A stretch of DNA of 64,000 nucleotides from NCBI GenBank assembly GCA_963578605.1, contig CAUZEA010000016.1:1-64000 (forward strand). The letters are read 5' to 3'. The DNA is from JAKVCB01 sp963578605. Lineage in GTDB: Bacteria > Planctomycetota > Planctomycetia > Pirellulales > Lacipirellulaceae. This document shows, in pieces, positions 26,612 to 35,155 of this stretch. The notes under the pieces were generated by a model that was not told where the DNA came from, made no database searches, and saw nothing but the letters and a program-made list of their open reading frames with translations. The position numbers and the translations under genes are program-made. Numbering within the stretch: position 1 is the stretch's first letter; each line of letters begins with the position of its first letter.

Positions 26612-28480
26612 TTACTCCACGGTTACACTCTTGGCCAGGTTGCGCGGCTTGTCGACGTCGCAACCCCGCAAGACGGCGAAGTGATAGGCGAGTAATTGCA
26701 GCGGTACGGCGGTCACAATTGGCTGTACAAAACTTTGGGTAACGGGAATGGTAACCACATCATCGGCAATTTCACTGGCACGGGTATCGAGCTCATCGAC
26801 AACCGCAATGACAGGGCCGCCGCGGGCCTTGATTTCCTCCATGTTTGAAATAACTTTGTCGTAAACCTCTCCCTGAGGCACAATAAAAACGCTTGGCGTG
26901 TTTTCATCGACCAGGGCAATTGGCCCATGCTTCATTTCTGCGGCAGGATAACCCTCGGCATGAATGTAACTGATCTCTTTGAGCTTTAATGCACCCTCCA
27001 AAGCCGCCGGGAAATTGAACTGCCGACCGAGGTACAGGAAATTTTCGGCCGCTGCATATTTCGCTGCGATACGGCGCGCTTCGGTATTCGTCTTCAGTGC
27101 TCGTTCAATGTATTCCGGAAGTTTCTCCAACTCTGCAATCACCCGCAAACCAGCTTCATAACTCAAGTCCCGGATACGACCAAAATAAAGGGCGAGCATC
27201 GCCATGACCACGCATTGCGATGTGAACGCCTTGGTCGAGGCAACTCCGATCTCGGGGCCCGCGTGTAAATAAACGCCGCCATCTGCTTCGCGGGCAATCG
27301 TGCTGCCAACCACGTTGCAGATGGCCATTGTCGGATGGCCCTTGCGCTTCATCTCGCGCAGGGCAGCCAGGGTGTCGATCGTTTCGCCACTCTGGGTAAT
27401 CGCAAACAACAATGTCCCCGGAGAATGAGGTGGATTGCGATACCGCAACTCGCTCGCATACTCCACTTCAACCGGAACGCGGGCAAGAGCCTCGATCATG
27501 TACTCTCCCGCAAGTCCCGCATGCCAGCTTGTGCCACACGCAGTCATGACAATACGATCAATCGATCGAAGTTGTTGTGGCGAGAGATTGAACCCGCCAA
27601 AAATTGCAGTCGCCTCATCACGATCAATCCTCCCGCGCATCGCGTTCCGCACGGTCTCTGGCTGCTCAAAAATCTCTTTGAGCATGTAGTGTGGATAGCC
27701 CTCCAATTCCACCTGAGTAGTCTCAATCTCCAATTCCTGAACATCATACCGAATACGGCCTTCATCGCGGTGGATAACACGGATTGTCTCAGCCGTTACG
27801 ACCGCCAACTCGTGGTCCGCAAGGTAGACAATCTTGTCGGTGTAACCAACCAGGGGTGATCCATCGCTGGCAATAAAATGCTCACCCTTGCCGACACCAA
27901 TTACCAGGGGACTACCAAGCCGGGCAGCAATAATCAGATCGGGCCAGTCGTGAAATACGATCGCTAAACCGTAGGTGCCGCGAAGTTGCGACAACGCCGA
28001 TTGGACCGCACCAATTAAAGGAGCATACGGTTCAGCAAGGTCCGAAACCTCCCAGTCAACATCCTCCATCTCGCTGGAAATAAGGTGGGCAATAACTTCC
28101 GAATCCGTCGAACTCTTGAAGACATAACCTTTTTGCTCAAGCTGCTCTTTCAACGTGTGAAAATTCTCAATGACGCCATTGTGCACAATCGCCAATCTAA
28201 CATCACCACTCAGGTGCGGATGGGCATTGGTGTCGGTCGCCGGCCCGTGGGTCGCCCAACGTGTGTGACCAATTCCAACATGACCCTCGACCGGCGATTT
28301 CCGTAACGCGTTTGCCAGGTCATCAATCCGCCCAGCCGTCTTGGTAATCGCAAGCTCGCCAGCTCCGTCGATCGTCACCACACCTGAGCTGTCGTATCCG
28401 CGATACTCAAGCCGGCGCAACCCCTTGAGCAAAAAATCTATGGCTTCACACGAGCCAATGTAGCCAACAATTCCGCACAT
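26612..28480 (-). CDS. glmS: Glucosamine-6-phosphate synthase (glutamine-hydrolysing)
   Basis: 622 residues starting MCGIVGYIGSCEAIDF, so the catalytic Cys is residue 2 after Met removal. The 51 codons open further upstream are excluded for this reason. The N-terminal class II glutaminase domain has RGYDSSGV and GIGHTRWATHG. The C-terminal part has two SIS sugar-isomerase domains with TACGTSWHAG, ITQSGETIDTLAALREMK and EGYPAAEMKHGPIALVDE. It ends with DKPRNLAKSVTVE, as GlmS proteins do. It makes glucosamine-6-phosphate from fructose-6-phosphate and glutamine for cell-wall and LPS sugars. It diverges from kdsB across 284 bases that hold three direct repeats. Confidence 0.96.
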   Translation of the reverse strand: MCGIVGYIGSCEAIDFLLKGLRRLEYRGYDSSGVVTIDGAGELAITKTAGRIDDLANALRKSPVEGHVGIGHTRWATHGPATDTNAHPHLSGDVRLAIVHNGVIENFHTLKEQLEQKGYVFKSSTDSEVIAHLISSEMEDVDWEVSDLAEPYAPLIGAVQSALSQLRGTYGLAIVFHDWPDLIIAARLGSPLVIGVGKGEHFIASDGSPLVGYTDKIVYLADHELAVVTAETIRVIHRDEGRIRYDVQELEIETTQVELEGYPHYMLKEIFEQPETVRNAMRGRIDRDEATAIFGGFNLSPQQLRSIDRIVMTACGTSWHAGLAGEYMIEALARVPVEVEYASELRYRNPPHSPGTLLFAITQSGETIDTLAALREMKRKGHPTMAICNVVGSTIAREADGGVYLHAGPEIGVASTKAFTSQCVVMAMLALYFGRIRDLSYEAGLRVIAELEKLPEYIERALKTNTEARRIAAKYAAAENFLYLGRQFNFPAALEGALKLKEISYIHAEGYPAAEMKHGPIALVDENTPSVFIVPQGEVYDKVISNMEEIKARGGPVIAVVDELDTRASEIADDVVTIPVTQSFVQPIVTAVPLQLLAYHFAVLRGCDVDKPRNLAKSVTVE

Positions 28481-28639
28481 AGGCCAACAATCCTTCCTAT
28501 CAAAGAGTTCCCCCCGGCGGCAACATTGTCGATGAGGGATGAGCCAAGATAGCTCATTGGTCCCCCTCCTTCCAGCGTAAACGCTGTCAACAGATCCATC
28601 TATCACTTTGCAGACAATTTTTGTATCACTCAAAACAGA

Positions 28640-28731
28640 GCTTTCTTACCCAGTGATCCATGATGCGCTTTCTTACCCAGTGATCCATGATGCCAGGCAA
28701 ATAACGCTTTCTTACCCAGTGATCCATGATG
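28640..28731 (+). repeat. Three 26-bp direct repeats in the glmS-kdsB intergenic region
   Basis: Identical copies of gctttcttacccagtgatcc plus atgatg lie at 28640-28665, 28667-28692 and 28706-28731. The second is followed by ccaggcaaata, the third by the variant ccaagaaaata, and ccaggcaaata occurs once more at 28751-28761, directly before the kdsB start codon at 28765. The spacing start to start is 27 and 39 bases. The repeats are not palindromic. Position in the leader suggests operator sites or a slippage-prone duplication. Confidence 0.9.
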
Positions 28732-28764
28732 CCAAGAAAATAAAAAATTCCAGGCAAATAAAAA

Positions 28765-29517
28765 ATGAGAACTTATGTTGTCATTCCTGCCCGCAAGGCG
28801 TCGACCCGACTGCCAAACAAAATGCTCCTTCGCAGTACGGGGCAGTCGCTGATCCAACACACATTCGAGGCTGCCTCCGCTGCCAGCAAACCAGTCGGTG
28901 TCCTCGTCGCCACCGACCACCAGGAGATCTACAGGGAAGTGATCGGCTTTGGTGGTCGTGCCGTTCTGACCAGCCCTGACTGTGCTAGCGGAACAGATCG
29001 CGTTGCCGAAGTTGCGCAGACTCTAAAAGACGCCGATATCCTCGTTAATCTTCAGGGCGATGAGCCAGAAATCGCTCCCGTGGATATTGACCGTGTGATC
29101 GAACTTCTCGAAGAAAACCCGGCCGAACAAATGGCCACCCTGGCGACACCTATCCAAAATCGTGACCAAATCCACGATCCATCCTGTGTCAAGGTGGTCT
29201 GTGACTGCCGGCAACGGGCACTCTATTTCAGCCGCAGTCCGATACCGTACGTGCGGGATAAACTACCTGTCGACAGCAGTGGGGAATCTTTATTCCATCA
29301 GCACGTCGGACTCTACGCATATCGGCGAACATTCCTGTTGCAATTGGCGGCCACGCCCCCCTCGTTGCTTGAGCAAGCTGAAAAGCTCGAGCAGCTCCGC
29401 GTATTGCAAATGGGCGAAACAATGTGCGTGGGTATCGTTGAGCATGTAGCCCAGGGAATCGATACGCCATCAGACTACGCAGCTTTTGTCAGCCGAAATC
29501 TTCGCCGTGCCGGGTAA
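28765..29517 (+). CDS. kdsB: CMP-KDO synthetase (3-deoxy-manno-octulosonate cytidylyltransferase)
   Basis: 250 residues, typical length. It begins MRTYVVIPARKASTRLPNKM, the nucleotide-binding signature of this sugar cytidylyltransferase family. It continues with ATDHQEIYREV, SGTDRVAEVAQTL (SGTDR motif), LVNLQGDEPEI with the metal-binding Asp, YFSRSPIPYVRD and HVGLYAYRR, all KdsB-type. The enzyme activates KDO with CTP for lipid A-core synthesis, consistent with a planctomycete that makes LPS. The ATG follows an A-rich stretch without an obvious Shine-Dalgarno sequence, directly after the repeat array. It starts the glycan-synthesis portion of the window. Confidence 0.93.
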   Translation: MRTYVVIPARKASTRLPNKMLLRSTGQSLIQHTFEAASAASKPVGVLVATDHQEIYREVIGFGGRAVLTSPDCASGTDRVAEVAQTLKDADILVNLQGDEPEIAPVDIDRVIELLEENPAEQMATLATPIQNRDQIHDPSCVKVVCDCRQRALYFSRSPIPYVRDKLPVDSSGESLFHQHVGLYAYRRTFLLQLAATPPSLLEQAEKLEQLRVLQMGETMCVGIVEHVAQGIDTPSDYAAFVSRNLRRAG

Positions 29518-29724
29518 ACCCCAGCCAACGATCCCGCCGGTGTTCTCGTCACCGTCCCGACAATCGATCGCCACGGTTTGCCGATCGCCAAAAGACCCGC
29601 GTGACTTCTGTCACAGGGTAGCCACGTGGCTCGTCAGTTCGATTATTGCAGTTTTGATCCCACCGATCGTACGAGGGTAAAAGCTGCTTTGAAGGTGCCC
29701 TCAATAGGTTAGAATCATGAAGCC

Positions 29725-30786
29725 ATGCAGCATCCCGATCTGTCATCACGTCTCCCCCTGTTGATCACCGGCATTGCGGGTGTCGCGGGTTCCAACGCGC
29801 TTCATTATTTCCAGACAAAATACCCGGGGCAGGTTATCGGCATTCGTCAGCGGGACAACTGGCGGCTGAAAGGACCTGGGATTATTGCCTGTAATGCTGA
29901 AGACCCTCACGCACTTGCCAGGTTGTTCGATCGCTACGAGTTTCCGTCTGTGCTAAATTGCGCTGGCAACTGTGCTTTGAAGGCATGCGAACTCGATCCA
30001 CGGATGGCGTGGAGAACCAATGTGGAAGGTCTGCTTAATCTGCTCGCTGTCATTGTTGACAGACCAGTCCGGCTCGTACACTTGTCGATTGATCTTGTAT
30101 TTTCGGGACGTGATCGTGGCCCTCATGCTCCCGGATACGTCGAATCGGAACGGCACGATCCGGTAACCGTCTTCGGCAAGACCATGGTTTCCGCCGAACA
30201 ACTCCTGGCGGATTGGCTTCCGCAAGCATGCGTACTGCGGATCTCACTGCCAATGGGGGTGAGTTTCAATGGGCATGCCGGAGCGATCGATTGGATTCAA
30301 TCGCGGTTCAAACATCACCGTCCAGCAACCCTCTATTTCGACGAAGTTCGTACCCCAGCTTACACCGACTGTTTGAGTCGGCTCTTCTGCAGGATCCTGG
30401 CAAGTGACATCTCGGGTTTGTTCCACACGGGCGGGCCAAGGCGGCTAAGCCTCTACGAAATTGCGCAGATCGTCAATCGCGTCGGGGGATACGATCCTAA
30501 TTTGCTGATGGGGTGTCCTAGAATCGAAGCTGGACCCATTCCGCCACGGGCCGGCAATGTGGCCATGGATTCCACGAAACTTGCCGACGTTTTTGGCGGC
30601 CCTCTTTTGAGTGCCTGGCCCTACCACGAACAGTTTGTACCCACGTCTCGTGACTGGCATTACCACCGCGGGCCCGAGCAAGGTTCTGAAGCACTACTTG
30701 CCGAAACCCTCTATCGAAACCCTGCCAGGACACCGACTGATGGCATCGATAAAAAACGCAAGAGCCGTCGTTTGCCCATGAAATGA
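29725..30786 (+). CDS. SDR-family sugar reductase/epimerase (RmlD-like) with altered active site
   Basis: 353 residues. The N-terminus carries the Rossmann GxxGxxG motif in LLITGIAGVAGSNAL, followed by NCAGNCALKACELDPRMAWRTNVEGLLNLL and LVHLSIDLVFSG, a layout close to dTDP-4-dehydrorhamnose reductase (RmlD) and MAT2B-like proteins. The expected YxxxK catalytic pair reads VFGKTMVSAEQLL, so the Tyr is replaced by Phe while the Lys remains. The C-terminal half (TPAYTDCLSRLFCRI, GLFHTGGPRRLSLYEIAQIV) matches the RmlD substrate domain. It probably binds a nucleotide sugar, but its catalytic competence is doubtful. It lies 207 bases after kdsB on the same strand, ahead of the glycosyltransferases. 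Confidence 0.8.
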   Translation: MQHPDLSSRLPLLITGIAGVAGSNALHYFQTKYPGQVIGIRQRDNWRLKGPGIIACNAEDPHALARLFDRYEFPSVLNCAGNCALKACELDPRMAWRTNVEGLLNLLAVIVDRPVRLVHLSIDLVFSGRDRGPHAPGYVESERHDPVTVFGKTMVSAEQLLADWLPQACVLRISLPMGVSFNGHAGAIDWIQSRFKHHRPATLYFDEVRTPAYTDCLSRLFCRILASDISGLFHTGGPRRLSLYEIAQIVNRVGGYDPNLLMGCPRIEAGPIPPRAGNVAMDSTKLADVFGGPLLSAWPYHEQFVPTSRDWHYHRGPEQGSEALLAETLYRNPARTPTDGIDKKRKSRRLPMK

Positions 30787-30990
30787 TAGCAAATCGACAA
30801 CGAGCAGGGACTCGGTATGCTAGCAGTAAGCACTCTCGCAACCGCCTCTGTTGATGGGTCCTCCGCAGTTGATGTGGATGTCAAAATTATTCTTTTAGTT
30901 AACCGCCGCCCGAAGTCGATGCTCCTGTAAAACTGGTGCGGCTGATTCATTTGCCCATCCACCAACAGGTTTCCACTTGAAACCGATTTT

Positions 30991-31944
30991 GTGCTGCTGT
31001 CATCACCTAACTCCCACACAATAGGTTTTCCAATCCCTAATCAACTTGGTTTCCCGTCGCCTTTCTTCTCACCTGAAATAGCGTTGATTATCTGTACGTA
31101 CCAGCGGCCAGAACACCTTTTGCGATGTCTTTCATCGGTCGCGAATCAAACGGCTATCAATCAACTCGAGGTGATTATCAGTGACGACGGTTCGCGTGAT
31201 AACACTCAAAGCGTGGCAAGGGCTTTTGCTGACCGCAATATTTGTCCTGTTCGCTTTGCCACTCAAAAACACAAAGGGTTTCGTGTATCCCGCGTGCGCA
31301 ATAATGGCGCCTCCTACTCCACGGCACCCTATTTGCTTTTTGTCGATGGCGATTGCGTCCTGTCCACCGATCACGTTGAGCACCACCTGGCGGCCCGCCG
31401 GGACCATGTCGTGATCGTCGGTGATAGCCTGCGACTGGACAAGGTTGAGTCGGAGCAGATAACAACAAGTACAACACTCAGCAACAAAATGTTAAACCGG
31501 TATGCTTCCCGGCAGGAGGCATGGAGGATATTTTACAAACGCTGGAAGGACCACTTTTATAGCTGGCTAGGTAGTCCGATGCGACCTCGGCTGACGGCGA
31601 ACAACTTCGCACTGTGGCATCACGACTTTGAACAAGTCAACGGGTTCGACGAAAAATTCGTCGGTTGGGGCCTGGAAGACGTAGACCTTCAGCGACGGCT
31701 AAGTTTGCTTGGACTCCGCTTTCAAACCATCCTTCACCGCACATCCCCTTATCACCTGTGGCACCCGCGCGAAGCGAGTTTCGCGCGGAATGCACTCGGC
31801 ACTTCCAATCGGCAGTATTACGAACAGGGAGTGCAGAAGGCCACTTGTTCACTAGGTCTGAACCGGACAGAAACTGGTGACTTTGAAACAATCAACATGA
31901 GTCCCTCCCAAACTGGCCACCCTTGGCATTCGAAAGTCGCTTGA
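30991..31944 (+). CDS. Family-2 glycosyltransferase with galactosyltransferase-like C-terminal domain
   Basis: 317 residues with a GTG start at 30991, the only start codon before the family begins. The GT-A core shows IALIICTYQRPEHLLRCLSS, VIISDDGSRDNTQSVAR and LLFVDGDCVLS, which holds the DxD metal site. The later block NNFALWHHDFEQVNGFDEKF with GWGLEDVDLQRRL is the Glyco_transf_7C element. It transfers a sugar from a nucleotide donor to a growing cell-surface glycan. The C-terminal 40 residues are polar and lack a membrane anchor. It is first of three family-2 glycosyltransferases here. Confidence 0.85.
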   Translation: MLLSSPNSHTIGFPIPNQLGFPSPFFSPEIALIICTYQRPEHLLRCLSSVANQTAINQLEVIISDDGSRDNTQSVARAFADRNICPVRFATQKHKGFRVSRVRNNGASYSTAPYLLFVDGDCVLSTDHVEHHLAARRDHVVIVGDSLRLDKVESEQITTSTTLSNKMLNRYASRQEAWRIFYKRWKDHFYSWLGSPMRPRLTANNFALWHHDFEQVNGFDEKFVGWGLEDVDLQRRLSLLGLRFQTILHRTSPYHLWHPREASFARNALGTSNRQYYEQGVQKATCSLGLNRTETGDFETINMSPSQTGHPWHSKVA

Positions 31945-32474
31945 GACCCGTCCCGAACGAGGCTCAGCTGAGAGGGATTCGCTCGGTTACAACATGGCGT
32001 CTCAACCAGGGTCGGCACGGTGTGAAAGATCGCCCCAAGACCTCCATCGTGTTGATTACCGGATGCCCAGTGACGTTGCCAAAGTCAACGTCCGGAATAC
32101 GGTCACGGCAATGCACTTCGCGCATACATACGGGCCGTAATCGGTAGTCATATCGCATGCATCCATTTCGCCATCACATGCGAGCAGAGTCTCGTCACCT
32201 TTTCCCTCGACATGATCTTGGGCAATCTCCAGGTTAGTAGCGGGAAGCGGCTTCCCAAACACCTGGGAAGCGAGGATCGTGACTGTCGTGGCAACAACAG
32301 ATCCTTAACTCACGCTACCAATGAAACGAAACCACCCACCAATCGCTTACAACTCATGCCTGTTCTTACGTTGCGTACGATCTCAACTCGTCCTGTGATG
32401 ACGCCACGCATCGTGCCCTCTCCTTCAACACGACTCTGGCAACCACCACATGTGACCGTCACCCGTCTTGATCG
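31945..32474. other. Apparently degenerate spacer between glycosyltransferase genes
   Basis: About 530 bases with only short frames on either strand. None shows recognisable domain sequence, a ribosome site or sensible composition. The convergent ends of two glycosyltransferase genes flank it. I see no hairpin with a T-run and no transposase signature. Confidence 0.5.
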
Positions 32475-33406
32475 TTATGCAACTTGCCGTTCCGCTTGCG
32501 GGACCTCCACACCATCGAATGCCCCGCGATGGTAACTTGCCCGGATTAGTTTCTTGACCGACCACGTTGGCCGTGCAACGTTGTGATACGCTTGGAACTG
32601 GGCTCCGTAAATTGATGCTTTGGTCCAATGTTGCAACCGCAGCAGCAACTGGAACCAACCGCTGAAATCTTCTTCATCCAGAGAGCTTGTCTGTCCGATC
32701 CCGTAAAAAAACGCTCCAGATACTCAAGACTGATTCGCTCATTGGGAATAAAGTGTCGCAGTCGGGCCTGGGGAATCCAATAGCCACCGTACCCGGCAGC
32801 CAGTAGTTGTTTCAGAATTACGGTTTCTTCGCCTCGTACCTCAGTCGGACCAACCCGTCCCAAACGGCGATTGTACCGAAAGCGTCGCTGAACGTCGGCC
32901 CGAATCGCGAGATTGGCGCCAAACGGTAGTGTTGCGGCACTCAACTTGAACTCGTCGTTTCCAAAGTCCCGCGTAGCAAAGGCCAGGGCAATTTGGTTCC
33001 AAACTGTGGTAACCCACAAAGGAGGACCGGTCTCGAACCATGGCTCAATCGGGCCGCCAAAAAAGGAAGCATCCGGGTAACGATTGGCAGCGTCGACATG
33101 CGCGCCCAACCAGTCGGGATTCACCAACACATCATCATCAGTCCACAGGATGAGTTCGCCCTCTATTGTATCGATTGCCGTATTCAACGCGTTCGATTTC
33201 CCAAGGTTGGGCTCCCACAGCCGTCGCAGCGGTAGATCATCTGCATGTTTCGCAAGAACTTGATCGGTGTCGTCGGTGCAATGATTGTTGACAACCAATA
33301 CCTGCCACTCAATGCCGGCAGGGATCACCAGTTCACGCATGCTCGCCAGCGTTTGATCAAGCAACGCAGCGCGATTCCATGTACAGATGGCAATGTCGAC
33401 GTGCAT
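32475..33406 (-). pseudogene. Family-2 glycosyltransferase, frameshifted at a 7-base homopolymer
   Basis: The N-terminal portion from the ATG at 33406 is a normal GT2 core: HVDIAICTWNRAALLDQTL, LVVNNHCTDDTDQVL, LILWTDDDVLVNPDWL (DDD metal site) and EVRGEETVILKQLLAAG. After YLERFF the frame runs into a Cys-rich, unlikely tail that stops at 32546. A run of seven A (32705-32711; T on the coding strand) sits exactly there. Adding one base gives FFYGIGQTSSLDEEDFSGWF and on through LLLRLQHWTKASIYGAQ to a TAA at 32475. The repaired length is 310 residues, and the span is one base short of a multiple of three, as expected. Either a true mutation, a phase-variable tract or a sequencing error. Confidence 0.85.
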
Positions 33407-34090
33407 CGGTGTTCGTCCCCGAGAGGATGGAAGAATAAGGTTCCGCAAATGCGTGTTACGCCTGGCAGCTACGCCCGAATCACGTCGTCTGTGCAAAACA
33501 GAGCGATCCAGTGGAAAAAGTTGCCTCAGAAAAAGATCGTGTAAGATAAAAATTTAATGACGGCCTGCCAAGGGTGATTTGCCTTGTTTGACCATGATAG
33601 CTTCGGAACCGCCTGTTGCATGGCAACACACATCCCGACAGCAAGACCTGCCAGCAGCGGTGGTGCAGGCGAAGTTGAAACCGTTTCCCGGGGGATGCCA
33701 GATTCTTTAATTGACACGCCGATTGGTCTTTGGTATTGCCTCCCCTGGCTAGTGGTCTCCTTGGCTTTTGTTGCGGCAGCAATCCCCTTATCGGCGGGCA
33801 ACCCGACACACTGTTTTTGGGCGCGGGTGTAGCAACTACCGTCTGCGATGGACTAGAAGGGCGCGGCGTTATGTGGCCTGAACACCCGTTACCCCAGGAC
33901 CGGTTGCGCAACCTGGTTGATTTCTGCTGCGGTTTCGCGACAGAGTTTTGTGGCATCCCCTGTTGCCCGCCAGGAACGTATAGAAGCAGTGATCTGCCAA
34001 TTCTCTCCGTCCACGGAAAAACCGTCATGGAAAGACTGCCTGGTTGAACTGGGGAAGACTTTGGGAAAAGGCTCCGTGAAGGCAAAGACC
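33407..34090. other. 684-bp spacer, no recognisable gene
   Basis: The stretch between the frameshifted glycosyltransferase (minus) and the next one (plus) has a 201-codon minus frame and several 80-100-codon frames. Their compositions are unlike real proteins (many Pro, Arg, Cys and Ser without order) and none matches a family I know. One plus frame includes the hydrophobic stretch CLPWLVVSLAFVAAAIPL, possibly the remnant of a membrane protein. I cannot support a gene. Confidence 0.4.
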
Positions 34091-35011
34091 ATGAGCAGCA
34101 ATATTGCTGTTATTATCCCGGTTTACAACCGCAGGCAGACCGTGTTGGAAACGCTGCAGCGAGTTGCTACCCAGGATATGTTGCCGCACCAGGTCATCCT
34201 GGTAGACGACGGATCGTGCGACGGTACCGGCGAGGCTGTCCAGCGCTGGCTTCATGGGCAAACCCGTCTTACAAACGCAATGGTAGTTCGGCAGGAGAAT
34301 CGTGGTGTTGGAGCCGCACGAAACCGGGGTTTCACCGAGATTGGAGATTGCCCTTACGTAGCTTTTCTCGATTCAGATGATTTGTGGCCTGTTGATTTCC
34401 TGGCTCGATCCCGGAATGCCCTTACAGCAAACCCGCTTGCCATTGCTGTCACGTGCAATCAGATGTTTTGTGGCGTTCAGCGGCGCACACGATTTCGCAG
34501 TACGTCGGCGATCACAGAAAATGCGACGGCGTGGTTGTTTCGAAACGACGGAGCCCTTGGTTCTTCTTCCGTCTTCCACAGTGAAACCCTTCGTCAACTG
34601 GGTTGCTATAACGAAAGCCTGCTGACTGGTGAGGATGTCGATCTGTTTCTGCGCGTGAGCCTCATGGGTCCCTGGCTTCACATGGAAGGGGAGCCGGTGG
34701 TCCATCACCGAGGTTTGTGTGTAGAGCGCGGGGAAGAGGAAAATCTCAGTGAGAAATTTGGTGACTCCTGTCGCCGCTGGGCCTTGATTCACGAAAAATT
34801 TATCTGCCAAAGCATTGGCAAGCAGTATCTCGACCGCAATGTCTGTCGTAATCGGTTGGCTTACTACTGGTATCGAGCCGGGCGTCAATTGATGCGGGCC
34901 AAGCGCGTTGATGAAGCCCAACAATGCTTCAGGCGATCGTTGACTTGGCGCTTTTGGCAAGGTAACACGTGGTTTCGGCTGGCCCAAACTCTTTTGTCTT
35001 CGCAAGGTTGA
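34091..35011 (+). CDS. Family-2 glycosyltransferase
   Basis: 306 residues from the ATG at 34091 (MSSNIAVIIPVYNRRQTVLE). The open frame upstream to 33917 is not family-like. The GT-A core is complete: VILVDDGSCDGTGEAV, NRGVGAARNRGFTEI and VAFLDSDDLWPVDFL, with the DSDD metal site, followed by a receptor-side GEDVDLFLRVSLMG. The C-terminus (YYWYRAGRQLMRAKRVDEAQQCFRRSL) is helical and resembles a single TPR-like hairpin, which often ends bacterial GT2 enzymes of capsule and O-antigen loci. No membrane segment. Probably builds an envelope polysaccharide with the neighbouring glycosyltransferases. Confidence 0.87.
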   Translation: MSSNIAVIIPVYNRRQTVLETLQRVATQDMLPHQVILVDDGSCDGTGEAVQRWLHGQTRLTNAMVVRQENRGVGAARNRGFTEIGDCPYVAFLDSDDLWPVDFLARSRNALTANPLAIAVTCNQMFCGVQRRTRFRSTSAITENATAWLFRNDGALGSSSVFHSETLRQLGCYNESLLTGEDVDLFLRVSLMGPWLHMEGEPVVHHRGLCVERGEEENLSEKFGDSCRRWALIHEKFICQSIGKQYLDRNVCRNRLAYYWYRAGRQLMRAKRVDEAQQCFRRSLTWRFWQGNTWFRLAQTLLSSQG

Positions 35012-35016
35012 CACAA

Positions 35017-35147
35017 TCAGCCCGACACCCGAGAGCATCGGTATCCACGCGTGGAACCAGACGCACGTCGGCGGGCTCTGCCACCACGGCTTCTTCTGGT
35101 CTCCAAAGGATGAGAAGGCCCTGGAGGATTTGGACCGGCTGCCGTAA
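35017..35147 (+). pseudogene. Possible C-terminal remnant of an unidentified gene
   Basis: In a frame different from the preceding glycosyltransferase, the short stretch reads IGIHAWNQTHVGGLCHHGFF followed by WSPKDEKALEDLDRLP and a TAA at 35145. The composition is strikingly protein-like compared with the other frames, but there is no start codon and no upstream continuation. I cannot name the family. It may be the trace of a deleted gene, or chance. Confidence 0.2.
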
Positions 35148-35155
35148 AAGGTCTT

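Noticed and set aside
28640..28731. CRISPR-like array
   Set aside because: Only three repeats with spacers of 1 and 13 bases and no cas genes in the window.
28608..28979. Plus and minus frames (SYPVIHDA and WHHGSLGKKA repeats) running through the 26-bp repeats
   Set aside because: They are open only because the repeat spacings (27 and 39) are multiples of three, and they run into kdsB in the wrong frame.
33480..34085. 201-codon minus frame between glycosyltransferases
   Set aside because: Pro/Arg/Ser-rich with no motif order or ribosome site; looks like non-coding DNA.
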